From Brevundimonas huaxiensis (GTDB taxonomy: Bacteria; Pseudomonadota; Alphaproteobacteria; Caulobacterales; Caulobacteraceae): DNA of 64,000 bases. The stretch covers positions 558,001 through 622,000 of the forward strand of contig NZ_JABBJE010000001.1 of the NCBI RefSeq assembly GCF_014218725.1, given 5' to 3'. Made by a program: the position numbers and the translations under genes. The number at the start of each line of letters is the position of its first letter. Positions within the stretch are counted from its first letter, which is position 1. Shown piece by piece: positions 17,141 to 26,078 of this stretch. The notes under the pieces are model-generated. The model was not told the origin of the DNA. It made no database searches and saw only the letters and a list, made by a program, of their open reading frames with translations.

Positions 17141-17321
17141 AATATCTTAACCGATCCTCACGCTTTTCCAGAAAGTGCCTGATTTTCATAGAGAACGAGG
17201 CGTTGGATCAATCGCTTTCGCGATGATGGTTCTCGTTGGAAGCTCTATCCAACGGAGCGTGGCGAAGATCGCGCCCATCGAGGAGACTGCGGGATCACCC
17301 CCCGCACATCAGGAGCCCTTC

Positions 17322-18677
17322 GTGATCTCAGTCCCGTCAGAGGCCGCGCCGGTCGTTCGCCGGCCGTTCTATCGCCACCTGTATTTCCAGGTGCTGATCG
17401 CCATCGCGCTCGGCGCCTTGATCGGTCACTTCTGGCCGACGTTCGGCGAGAGCCTGAAGCCGCTGGGCGACGGATTCATCAAACTGGTGAAGATGGTCAT
17501 CGCGCCGGTGATCTTCCTGACCATCGTGACCGGCATCGCCGGCATGCGCGATCTTGGTAGCGTCGGTCGCGTCGCCGCCAAGGCTTTCGCCTACTTCCTA
17601 GTCTTCTCGACTCTGGCTCTGATCGTGGGCCTGATCATCGCCAATCTGGTGCGTCCGGGCCATGGCTTGAACATCGACCCGGCGACGTTGAACGCCGGCG
17701 CTGTCGAGCAGTATGCGGCGGCCGCGCACGAGAGCACGATCGTCGGCTTCCTGATGGGCGTCATTCCCGACACGCTGGTCAGCGCCTTCTCGACCGGCAA
17801 CATCCTGCAGGTTCTGTTCGTGTCGATCCTGTTTGGCCTCGCCCTTGCGTTGGTGGGCGAACGGGCCCAGCCGGTGGTCGATCTGTTCGAGACCCTCAGT
17901 CTTGCTGTGTTTAAGTTGGTCGCTATCGTGATGAAGGCTGCGCCCATCGGCGCCTTCGGGGCCTTCGCCTTTACGATCGGCGCCTATGGCATCGCATCGA
18001 TCGCCAATCTGGCCGCCTTGATCGTGACCTTCTACGTCACTGCGATCATCTTCGTCGTCGGCGTGCTGGGTCTGGTGGGCGTCGCCAACGGCTTCAACAT
18101 TCTCAAGCTGATCCGTTATCTCAAGGAAGAGCTTCTGCTGGTGCTGGGCACTTCCAGTTCAGAGGCGGCCCTGCCCAGCCTGATCTCCAAGATGGAACGC
18201 GCGGGCGCCGCCAAGTCGGTCGTCGGCCTGGTCGTGCCGACCGGCTATTCGTTCAATCTGGACGGCACCAACATCTATATGACGATGGCGGCTCTGTTCA
18301 TTGCTCAGGCGCTGAACATCGAACTCACCATTTGGCAGCAGATCACGCTTCTGCTGGTCGCCATGCTCAGCTCAAAAGGCGCCGCGGGTATCACGGGCGC
18401 GGGCTTCATCACCCTGGCGGCGACCCTGTCGGTCGTGCCGGATGTGCCAGTCGCCGGCATGGCGCTGATCCTGGGCATCGATCGCTTCATGAGCGAATGC
18501 CGGGCCCTGACCAACTTCATCGGCAACGCCGTGGCCACCATCGTCGTGGCCCGCTGGGAGAATGCGCTGGATCGCGACGCCCTGACGGCCGCGCTGGACG
18601 GACATCCCTTGCCGGTGGCGGCGCTGCCTGACCCTGCGGCGGGGCCTGGAGACGATCTGGTTCTCGCCAAGGACTGA
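17322..18677 (+). CDS. dctA: C4-dicarboxylate/cation symporter DctA
   Basis: A 451-residue inner-membrane symporter of the DAACS family, expected to bring succinate, malate or fumarate into the cell with protons or sodium. Typical signatures are the serine-rich hairpin [18 protein letters not shown], the [16 protein letters not shown] motif, [17 protein letters not shown] and [22 protein letters not shown]. The GTG at 17322 was chosen because AGGAG lies six bases upstream (17311-17315). A frame open to 17175 would add 49 non-conserved residues. The next gene, a TonB-dependent receptor, starts 62 bases downstream on the same strand. Confidence 0.93.
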   Translation: MISVPSEAAPVVRRPFYRHLYFQVLIAIALGALIGHFWPTFGESLKPLGDGFIKLVKMVIAPVIFLTIVTGIAGMRDLGSVGRVAAKAFAYFLVFSTLALIVGLIIANLVRPGHGLNIDPATLNAGAVEQYAAAAHESTIVGFLMGVIPDTLVSAFSTGNILQVLFVSILFGLALALVGERAQPVVDLFETLSLAVFKLVAIVMKAAPIGAFGAFAFTIGAYGIASIANLAALIVTFYVTAIIFVVGVLGLVGVANGFNILKLIRYLKEELLLVLGTSSSEAALPSLISKMERAGAAKSVVGLVVPTGYSFNLDGTNIYMTMAALFIAQALNIELTIWQQITLLLVAMLSSKGAAGITGAGFITLAATLSVVPDVPVAGMALILGIDRFMSECRALTNFIGNAVATIVVARWENALDRDALTAALDGHPLPVAALPDPAAGPGDDLVLAKD

Positions 18678-18739
18678 CGGCGAGAACGATTTTTGAAGGA
18701 CGGGACCGACGACATAACGACGGCCCGGGAGGAGGAAAC

Positions 18740-21700
18740 ATGAAGATGCAATCCAAGTTCGCACTGATGGCGGGCGCGGCCTCGGCTGTCCTGCTGGTCT
18801 CGGCGGGAGCGGCTCTGGCTCAGGACGCCGCGCCTCAATCCACGCCAGCGCAGGAGGGCGAGGCGGCGCAGGTCGAGGACATCGTCGTCGTCGGCTCTCA
18901 GATCCGCGGGGCCTCCACCACGGCGGCTCTACCGGTGACCGTCGTCACGCAGGAAGAAATCATCGCGACCGGCGCCGTCAGCGGCGATGATCTGCTGCGG
19001 TCCATTCCCCAGATGGGCGATGTGCTGTTCTCCAGCGCCAACAATCCTCAAACCTCGAACGCAGCGCGAGGCGACGTCAACTCGGTCAATCTGCGCTCGC
19101 TCGGGGTGGGCAACACACTGGTGCTCTTGAACGGACGTCGGATCGTTCAGCACCCTACCAGCCAAGGGACGTCAGACACCGGCACGGTGCCTGTGCTCAG
19201 CTACAACTCCAACGCCATTCCGGTCTCTGGGTTGGAGCGTTTGGAGGTTCTGCTGGACGGCGCCGCCGCCATCTATGGCGCGGACGCTGTCGCGGGCGTC
19301 GTAAACACGGTGCTTCAGCAGGATTTCGATGGCTTGGAGATGAAGGCACAATACGGCGGCGCGGAGGGCACGCATCGTCGAGAGTTCACCTTCGGAATGT
19401 TCGCAGGCAAGGATTTCGAGCGGGGCAATTTGTCGGGCTTCCTCGACTACACCAACCGCACCGCCCAGCAGGCCAGCGACGAGCCCTACACCGCCTCGGA
19501 CGACCGCCGCAGCCTGTTCGCCAACGTGCCGGGCTATGAGAATTCGACCGACACCGACGGGCGCTCTTCCTATACAGCTTGGGCCAACTTCCAGACGCCG
19601 TTCCAAGTCCGTCGGGGCACAACGGCCCTGACGACCGGCGCCGGCGCCTTCCACAATCAGCCTTCCAGCTTCGGCTGCACCGCGCCGGTTGGGGGTGATG
19701 TTTGCCTGGCCAGCGGCAACATCAGCTACAGCGGCGCCGGCCGCGAGTTGCGCTACGACGGGGCACGGGGCACCACCCAATCGCCGGACATCGAACGGTT
19801 GAACCTATTCGTGTCGGGTCACTACGATCTCGACAACGGCGTCACGGCCTTTGGCGAACTCGGCTATTACACGGCATCGACCCAAAACATTCAGCCGCCC
19901 ACCATCCTGCTGAACCCGCTCTGGATTCCAGCCAGCAACTACTGGAATCCGTTCGGTCCCGTCACCTTTGCCGACGGCACGCGCAATCCCAATCGTCTCG
20001 CTGGCCTGACAAACGTCCCCACAGCCGGGACGGCCGTTAAGCTGGTTCGATATCGCTTCAACGATCTGGGCGCCCAGGTGGTGGATGTCGACAACTGGCA
20101 GTCCCGCTTCCTGGGCGGCCTGCGGGGCGAATGGCGCGGCTTCGATTGGGAAAGCGCGCTGCTGTATTCGGAAGCCGAGGCCACCGACAGCTCGAATGCC
20201 GTCAATCTGACCGCGCTTCAGGCCAATCTCGCCTTGTCGACGCCCGACGCCTACAATCCGTTCAGCGGCGGCTGTGTGAACGACACCAGCTTCGGCGATT
20301 GCACGCCCAGTTCTCAGGCCGCGATCGACGCCATCACGACCGACCTGACGCGGGTCTCCAAGACAACGCTGGCGCTGTGGGACTTCAAGCTCAGTCGTGC
20401 GGATGTCTTCGCGTTACCGGCCGGACCTGTCGGTATGGCCTTGGGCGTCGAGGCGCGTCGGGAAACTCAGCGTGACGACCGCGACGCCGATCTGGACGGC
20501 ACCAACGTCTTCCGCGACAGCGTGTCGGGCGAGATCAGCCAGTCCAACATTGCGGCGGTCAGCTCAAACCCCGATACCTACGGCAAGCGCGAGGTCTACT
20601 CGGCCTATGTCGAGTTCGCTGTGCCTGTCGTTTCGCCCGAGATGAACATTCCGCTGGTTCGCAGTCTCGATTTCCAATTGGCCGGTCGATACGAGCACTA
20701 TTCCGACTTTGGCGATGTGGCCAAGCCCAAGATCGCCATGGCCTGGGACCTGGTCGAAGGCGTGCGCGTCCGGGGCTCGTATTCCGAGGGTTTCCGCGCC
20801 CCGAACCTGGAACAGACCAACGCGGCGCAGTACGGGCGTCTGTCGACCAATAATGATTACATTCGCTGCGAGGCCGATCTGCGCCTGGGTCGGATCACCA
20901 ACTTCAACCAATGTTCGCAACCCGCCAGCGCCTCGCTGCTGGTGTCGGGCAATCCCGAGCTTCAGCCTGAGGAAAGCACCAACCAGTCCATCGGCTTGGT
21001 TTTGCAGCCCTGGTTCATCCCCGAGCAGTTCGGCCGTTTCACCTTCACGCTCGACCGATGGAAGATCGAGCAGGAGAAGATCGTCGGTTTGCTGGGCGCG
21101 CAGTCGAACGTCGTGCTGGATTACCTGAACATCCTGAACGGCACGCGGAACGACAACGTCAACCGTGCGGCGGTGACGGCCGACGACATCGCCTTCTTCC
21201 AGGGGAGCGGGATCACTCCCGTCGGACAGATCGTCTCGGTCGAAGACCAGTTCATAAACCTGCTGCCGCAGACGGTGGAGGGGCTCGACATCGGTCTTCA
21301 GTGGCGGCTGCGAGGCACACCCTGGGGCAACTTCCGCGCCAGCGTGAATGCGGCGCACCTGACGAAGTTCGACCGTTCTCCCGGCCCCTTGGTCGAGTCG
21401 CTGTTCGCAGCGCGTGAAGCCGGCCAGATCAATGCGAACACGCCGCTGCCGATCTCTCAGACCCTGTTGGCTCGCAACGGCCGGCCGGAATGGCGGGTGA
21501 CGGGCTCGTTCACCTGGTCGCAAGGGCCATGGCAGGTGGGCGCATTCACCCAATACAACAGCGCCGTCACCGAAACCGGCTTCCTCAGCGCCCAAGGCGA
21601 TCCCTGGCAGGTCGATAGCCAGATCACCGGCAATCTGTATGGTCAGTATGAGTTCGGCGACAACGTCGGCTTTGCGTCCGGCACAACGGTTCGCCTGGGG

Positions 21701-21811
21701 GCTCGCAACATCACTGACGAGCAGCCGCCGTTGACTTCGTCGGGCTATCTGGGCGCGCTCTACAATCCCTACGGCCGCTACTGGTACGCCAACATCTCCA
21801 AGACGTTCTAA
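18740..21811 (+). CDS. TonB-dependent outer-membrane receptor
   Basis: A 1023-residue receptor. It has a signal peptide (cleavage near ALA-Q, residue 27) and a plug domain that begins around IVVVGSQIRG and contains LLRSIPQMG, VNLRSLGVGNTLVLLNGRR and VLLDGAAAIYGADAVAGVVN. A large beta-barrel follows, ending in ISKTF with the required terminal phenylalanine. A strong ribosome site (GGAGGA) precedes the ATG. It resembles the large oligosaccharide/organic-substrate receptors of Caulobacterales and sphingomonads rather than compact siderophore receptors. Its place between dctA and a secreted hydrolase suggests an organic substrate linked to carboxylate uptake. The substrate itself cannot be read. 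Confidence 0.93.
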   Translation: MKMQSKFALMAGAASAVLLVSAGAALAQDAAPQSTPAQEGEAAQVEDIVVVGSQIRGASTTAALPVTVVTQEEIIATGAVSGDDLLRSIPQMGDVLFSSANNPQTSNAARGDVNSVNLRSLGVGNTLVLLNGRRIVQHPTSQGTSDTGTVPVLSYNSNAIPVSGLERLEVLLDGAAAIYGADAVAGVVNTVLQQDFDGLEMKAQYGGAEGTHRREFTFGMFAGKDFERGNLSGFLDYTNRTAQQASDEPYTASDDRRSLFANVPGYENSTDTDGRSSYTAWANFQTPFQVRRGTTALTTGAGAFHNQPSSFGCTAPVGGDVCLASGNISYSGAGRELRYDGARGTTQSPDIERLNLFVSGHYDLDNGVTAFGELGYYTASTQNIQPPTILLNPLWIPASNYWNPFGPVTFADGTRNPNRLAGLTNVPTAGTAVKLVRYRFNDLGAQVVDVDNWQSRFLGGLRGEWRGFDWESALLYSEAEATDSSNAVNLTALQANLALSTPDAYNPFSGGCVNDTSFGDCTPSSQAAIDAITTDLTRVSKTTLALWDFKLSRADVFALPAGPVGMALGVEARRETQRDDRDADLDGTNVFRDSVSGEISQSNIAAVSSNPDTYGKREVYSAYVEFAVPVVSPEMNIPLVRSLDFQLAGRYEHYSDFGDVAKPKIAMAWDLVEGVRVRGSYSEGFRAPNLEQTNAAQYGRLSTNNDYIRCEADLRLGRITNFNQCSQPASASLLVSGNPELQPEESTNQSIGLVLQPWFIPEQFGRFTFTLDRWKIEQEKIVGLLGAQSNVVLDYLNILNGTRNDNVNRAAVTADDIAFFQGSGITPVGQIVSVEDQFINLLPQTVEGLDIGLQWRLRGTPWGNFRASVNAAHLTKFDRSPGPLVESLFAAREAGQINANTPLPISQTLLARNGRPEWRVTGSFTWSQGPWQVGAFTQYNSAVTETGFLSAQGDPWQVDSQITGNLYGQYEFGDNVGFASGTTVRLGARNITDEQPPLTSSGYLGALYNPYGRYWYANISKTF

Positions 21812-21826
21812 GAAAGGAGAGGCGCG

Positions 21827-23179
21827 ATGGCCGACCGTATCGTTCGATCTCTGGGCGCGCTGGTCGCAGCTTGGGCCGGCATCGCGCCGATGGCGCAGGC
21901 GCAGGAAACGGACACTGCCGTCGCGGCGGCTGTCGATCCTGCACCCGCGCCAGCCGATTGCCCTGACTTCGTGCCGCAGCAAACGCGGTGCTGGTCGGGC
22001 AGGGCGGTCAAAGGGGGCTATTATTGGATCGCCGTTCCCCAGGACTGGAATGGCGCCCTGATCGTTCACGCACATGGCGGACCCCGCACCAGCGCACCAG
22101 AACCCAACGATCCGCTGGAGGACATGGAGCGGTTCTCCATGACGGTGAAGGAAGGCTTCGCCTGGGCGGGCTCGACCTATCGCCGTGGCGGCTATGGCGT
22201 ACGAATGGCCGCGGAAGATACGGACGATCTGCGCCAGATTTTCTGGAACGCCTTCGGCAAGCCCCGTCGAACTCTGGTGCATGGCCAGTCCTGGGGCGGA
22301 AATGTCGCGGCCAAGACGGCTGAACTCTACGCCCGCGATGCCGAGGGACAGGTCATGTGGGACGGCGTCGTCCTGACCAACGGCGTGATCGGCGGCGGGA
22401 CCCGCACCTACCGCTTTCGCGCTGATCTGAGAGCGGTGTATCAGTTCTACTGCAATAACCATCCGCTTCAGAACGAGCCCCAATATCCGTTGTGGCAGGG
22501 GCTGCCGCTAGACAGCGATCTGAACCGGGCGCAACTGGCGGAGCGGGTCAAGACCTGCACGGGCGTGGGCCTGCCGCTTGCTGAGAGGTCGGCTGAGCAG
22601 AAGCGCAATCTGGCGAATATCCTGGCCGTGACGGGCGTGAACGAGGAACAGTTGATTCCGCATCTGGCCTGGGCGACCTTCCTGTTCCGCGACATGGTTT
22701 TGCGCCGTCTTGACGGGCTGAACCCTTTTGACAACAGCCATACGGTCTATCAGGGTTCGCACGACGACGAGGCGTTGAACGCTGACGTTCAGCGGTTCGC
22801 GGCTGATCCGATGGGTGTGGCGCGCTTGGCCTACGACGCGGATCTCAGCGGTCTGATCGTGGCGCCGACGCTGACGATCCACGCCAAGAACGATGCGACA
22901 GCCTTCGTCTCCAACGACGCGCTTTACAGGGAGACGGTCGCCGCGGCGGGACGATCGGACCTATTGGTCCAGACGTTCACAGACGAGTCCGAACACAGCC
23001 GCCTATCGCCGCCAGAGTACGTCGGTCTTTTCCAGGCGATGATGCGCTGGCTGGACGAGGGCGTGAAGCCCACGCCCGCTGACGTTGCCACGCTATGTCA
23101 GGTGGCGGCTCCACGCTACGAGGACGGCTGTCATTTCGACACCACCTTCAAGCCGTCGACGGACAGCCGCGCCAACTAA
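21827..23179 (+). CDS. Secreted alpha/beta hydrolase, possibly periplasmic esterase
   Basis: A 450-residue exported protein. The signal peptide ends near AQA-Q (residue 25). An oxyanion-type HGG (83-85), the nucleophile elbow GQSWGG (Ser155), an acid candidate in HAKNDATAF and a catalytic His candidate in DESEHSRL are visible. Four cysteines after the signal (CPDF, RCW, TLC, DGC) could form periplasmic disulfides. A strong ribosome site (AAAGGAGAGG) precedes the ATG, 15 bases after the TonB receptor stop, so they are co-transcribed. No named esterase family is recognised with certainty. Cleavage of an ester or amide imported by the receptor is an inference. Confidence 0.82.
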   Translation: MADRIVRSLGALVAAWAGIAPMAQAQETDTAVAAAVDPAPAPADCPDFVPQQTRCWSGRAVKGGYYWIAVPQDWNGALIVHAHGGPRTSAPEPNDPLEDMERFSMTVKEGFAWAGSTYRRGGYGVRMAAEDTDDLRQIFWNAFGKPRRTLVHGQSWGGNVAAKTAELYARDAEGQVMWDGVVLTNGVIGGGTRTYRFRADLRAVYQFYCNNHPLQNEPQYPLWQGLPLDSDLNRAQLAERVKTCTGVGLPLAERSAEQKRNLANILAVTGVNEEQLIPHLAWATFLFRDMVLRRLDGLNPFDNSHTVYQGSHDDEALNADVQRFAADPMGVARLAYDADLSGLIVAPTLTIHAKNDATAFVSNDALYRETVAAAGRSDLLVQTFTDESEHSRLSPPEYVGLFQAMMRWLDEGVKPTPADVATLCQVAAPRYEDGCHFDTTFKPSTDSRAN

Positions 23180-23218
23180 AGCTGCCGCTGCACTTCACAA
23201 CGATCTGCCCCAAACGCA

Positions 23219-23248
23219 ACACGGCCCGCAGGCGACTGCGGGCCGTGT
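23219..23248. terminator. Strong hairpin terminator between convergent hydrolase and MFS genes
   Basis: ACACGGCCCGCAG (23219-23231) pairs perfectly with CTGCGGGCCGTGT (23236-23248) around a GCGA tetraloop. A T-rich tail (TCTGTTTCTT) follows on the plus strand. It sits between the stops of the plus-strand hydrolase and the minus-strand MFS gene and probably serves the plus strand mainly. Confidence 0.85.
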
Positions 23249-23272
23249 CTGTTTCTTGCGTGACCTGAAAGA

Positions 23273-24625
23273 TCAGGCAGCCTTGGCGCGGTCCTTGTCG
23301 GAGGAGCTGCGGGCCAGTTCGCGGTTCAGCCACAGGGCCAGCAGCGTGCAGATGGCGCCCGACAGCAGATAGGCGCCGGCCGCGATCAGGCCGAACTGGC
23401 TGGAGATCCACAGGGCCGCGAGGGGCGCAAAGCCGGCGCCGAACAGCCAGGCCAGGTCCGAGGTCAGGGCGGATGAGGTATAGCGGTTCGTCAGGCTGAA
23501 GCTGGACGCCACGGGGCCAGAGGCCTGGCCGAACGACAGGCCCAGCAGGATGAAGCCGGAGATCATGAAGGTCAGCTCGCCGACCGGGCCGCCGTTCAGC
23601 AGTTGCGGCGCAAAGCCGGAGAAGGCGGCGATGCCGGCGGCCGTGATCGCCAGCAAGGTGCGGCGGCCGTAGCGGTCGGCCAGAATGCCCGATGCGAGGA
23701 TGGCCAGCAGACCAAAGACCGCGCCCACCATCTCGATCAGCAGGAAGCGGACGGGCGTTTCCTTGGTGAACAGGAACACCCACGATAGCGGGAAGACGGT
23801 GACCATGTGGAACATGGCGAAGCTGGCCAGCGGGGCGAAGGCGCCGATGGCGATCTTGGGGCCTTCGTCGCGCAGGGCCTGGCTGATCGGCGTGGGCTGA
23901 AGCTCGCGCGTCTCGAACAGCTTCTGGAAGGCCGGCGTCACCGCGATGCGCAGGCGCGCGAACAGGGCCACGACGTTGATCGCAAAGGCCACGAAGAACG
24001 GATAGCGCCAGCCCCAATCCAGGAAGTCAGGCGCCGAGAGCGTGTTCAGGAAGAAGGCGAACAGGGCCGAAGCCACCAGCAGGCCGATGGGCGCGCCGAG
24101 TTGCGGGATCATGGCGTACCAACCGCGCTTCTTCTCCGGCGCGTTCAGCGCGAGCAGGGAGGCCAGGCCGTCCCAGGTGCCGCCCAGGGCCACGCCTTGC
24201 CCGATACGGGTCAGGGCCAGCAGCACCGGCGCCCACATGCCGATGCTTTCGTATCCGGGGATGAAGGCGACCGACACGGTGGAGGTGCCCAGCAGCAGCA
24301 GGGCGGTCGTCAGCTTGGCGCCGCGTCCGAACTTGCGGTCGATGGCGATGAACAGGACGGTGCCCAGCGGCCGGGCCAGGAAAGCCAGGGCGAAGACGGC
24401 GAAGGAGAGCAGGGTGCCGCCCACCGCGCCCGCATAGGGGAAGATCAACTGCGGGAAAACGACCACCGAAGCGATGGCGTAAACAAAGAAGTCGAAAAAC
24501 TCGGAAGTTCGGCCGATAATGACGCCGATGGCGATCTCGCCGGCGTCAACCTTGCCATGGCCCGTATGAAGGGCGGCGGCGTCGCGTTCCAGCGACTCTG
24601 ACGAAGGGGTCGTCGAGGCGGACAT
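23273..24625 (-). CDS. MFS transporter, metabolite:H+ symporter type
   Basis: A 450-residue, twelve-helix major facilitator. GRTSEFFDFFVYAIAS near the N-terminus, FLARPLGTVLF with DRKFGRGAKL, and RIGQGVALGG are features of the metabolite:H+ symporter group (KgtP, ProP and citrate carriers). ASGILADRYGRRTLLA is the second-half repeat of the loop motif. The ATG at 24625 (MSASTTPSSE) has GGAGCG upstream. A frame extending to 25342 runs through cyoA on the other strand and is not real. It diverges from cyoA. The substrate is probably an organic acid, but this is not proved. Confidence 0.88.
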   Translation of the reverse strand: MSASTTPSSESLERDAAALHTGHGKVDAGEIAIGVIIGRTSEFFDFFVYAIASVVVFPQLIFPYAGAVGGTLLSFAVFALAFLARPLGTVLFIAIDRKFGRGAKLTTALLLLGTSTVSVAFIPGYESIGMWAPVLLALTRIGQGVALGGTWDGLASLLALNAPEKKRGWYAMIPQLGAPIGLLVASALFAFFLNTLSAPDFLDWGWRYPFFVAFAINVVALFARLRIAVTPAFQKLFETRELQPTPISQALRDEGPKIAIGAFAPLASFAMFHMVTVFPLSWVFLFTKETPVRFLLIEMVGAVFGLLAILASGILADRYGRRTLLAITAAGIAAFSGFAPQLLNGGPVGELTFMISGFILLGLSFGQASGPVASSFSLTNRYTSSALTSDLAWLFGAGFAPLAALWISSQFGLIAAGAYLLSGAICTLLALWLNRELARSSSDKDRAKAA

Positions 24626-24739
24626 GGGCTTGGTCGCTCCGTGTGAGACTGAATTATCGGCCGTACGGCAGGTCGCCGCATTATGACCGGGCGCCCTTTG
24701 CGATGAAAGCGGCCTCGTGAGGATAGGACATATTGCCCA

Positions 24740-26065
24740 ATGTCGTTCCTGATTGAGCTTGAGTATCCCGCCGCCTACGAACGCCAACCGTCGCGGCGCC
24801 TCCCCCTCGCCCGACGCTTTTCGATTGGATCCGCCTTGCGCCGTCTGCGCCTTCTTTTGCTCGCGCCCATCGTGGCCCTGCTGTCGGCCTGCAACCTGGT
24901 CGTCCTTAACCCTGCCGGCGACGTCGCGTCCCAGCAGGGCGATCTGCTGATGATCTCGACCCTGCTGATGCTGATCATCATCGTGCCGGTGATGGGTCTG
25001 ATCGTCTTCTTCGCCTGGAAGTATCGGGCGTCGAACAAGGAGTCCGAGGCCGACTATCGTCCCGATTGGGATCACTCCACCTCGCTGGAGCTGGTCATCT
25101 GGGCCGCGCCGCTGATGATCATCATCTGCCTGGGCGCCCTGACCTGGGCCGGCACCCACCTGCTGGACCCCTATCGTCCGATCGACCGGATCAAGCCGGG
25201 TCAGTCCGTCGAGGAAAGCGTCGAGCCCTTGCAGGTCAACGTCGTCGCGCTCGACTGGAAGTGGATGTTCATCTACCCGCAATACGGCGTCGCCACGGTC
25301 AATGAGCTGGCCGCGCCGATCGACCGTCCGATCCGTTTCCACATCACCTCGTCCTCGGTGATGAACAGCTTCTACATTCCCGCACTAGCCGGCCAGATCT
25401 ACGCCATGCCGGGCATGGAGACGAAGCTGCACGCCGTCATCAACCGTCCGGGCGAATACGAAGGCTTCTCGGCCAACTATTCCGGCGACGGCTTCTCGCA
25501 CATGCGCTTCGCCTTCCACGGTCTGGATCAGTCCGGGTTCGACCAATGGATCGCCGGCGTGCGCCAGGGCGGCCAGACGCTGGACCGCGACCGTTATCTG
25601 GAGCTCGAAAAGCCCAGCGAGAAGGCGCCGGTCATGCGCTTCTCCAACGTCGACGGCATGCTGTGGGACGCGATCCTCAACATGTGCGTCGAGCCGGGCA
25701 AGATGTGCATGGGCGAGATGATGGCCATCGACAAACAGGGTGGCCTCTCCATGGCGTCGGTGCGCAACACCATGCCGCTGGTCTATGACAAATACGCAGG
25801 CCGCGGAAAATCGCCCGCCTACTTCGGCTCCAACGACAGCTACGTCATGACGATCTGCACCCCGTTGCAGGCCGAGGCCGCCGCCGCCGACCGCATGCGC
25901 CGCGCCGAACTGGATACGGTCGCCGGGCCGACCAGCCTGGAGCGCCTGACCGGGCAGGGGTTGTCGCCGGGCCAGACGCCGATGGCCTCGCTGACGACGC
26001 TGGCCCGCAATCCTTTCGCCACGGGGCCGGTTCCGACCGACGTCCGTTCCGCCCCCAACGTCTGA
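24740..26065 (+). CDS. cyoA: Cytochrome bo3-type ubiquinol oxidase subunit II
   Basis: A 441-residue lipoprotein subunit of the quinol oxidase. A basic N-terminus leads to [12 protein letters not shown], a lipobox with the lipidated cysteine. Two membrane helices ([19 protein letters not shown] and [17 protein letters not shown]) and a cupredoxin domain follow. WKWMFIYP and [19 protein letters not shown] are typical of CyoA; the CuA ligand set of cytochrome c oxidases is absent, as expected. The protein is longer than E. coli CyoA at the C-terminus. The start is not certain: the ATG at 24740 was used, but a TTG at 24836 would place the lipobox closer to the N-terminus. Confidence 0.92.
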   Translation: MSFLIELEYPAAYERQPSRRLPLARRFSIGSALRRLRLLLLAPIVALLSACNLVVLNPAGDVASQQGDLLMISTLLMLIIIVPVMGLIVFFAWKYRASNKESEADYRPDWDHSTSLELVIWAAPLMIIICLGALTWAGTHLLDPYRPIDRIKPGQSVEESVEPLQVNVVALDWKWMFIYPQYGVATVNELAAPIDRPIRFHITSSSVMNSFYIPALAGQIYAMPGMETKLHAVINRPGEYEGFSANYSGDGFSHMRFAFHGLDQSGFDQWIAGVRQGGQTLDRDRYLELEKPSEKAPVMRFSNVDGMLWDAILNMCVEPGKMCMGEMMAIDKQGGLSMASVRNTMPLVYDKYAGRGKSPAYFGSNDSYVMTICTPLQAEAAAADRMRRAELDTVAGPTSLERLTGQGLSPGQTPMASLTTLARNPFATGPVPTDVRSAPNV

Positions 26066-26078
26066 GCGAACACAGTCG

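Noticed and set aside
23273..25342. 689-codon version of the MFS gene
   Set aside because: Its first part is cyoA on the opposite strand. The ATG at 24625 gives a standard twelve-helix protein.
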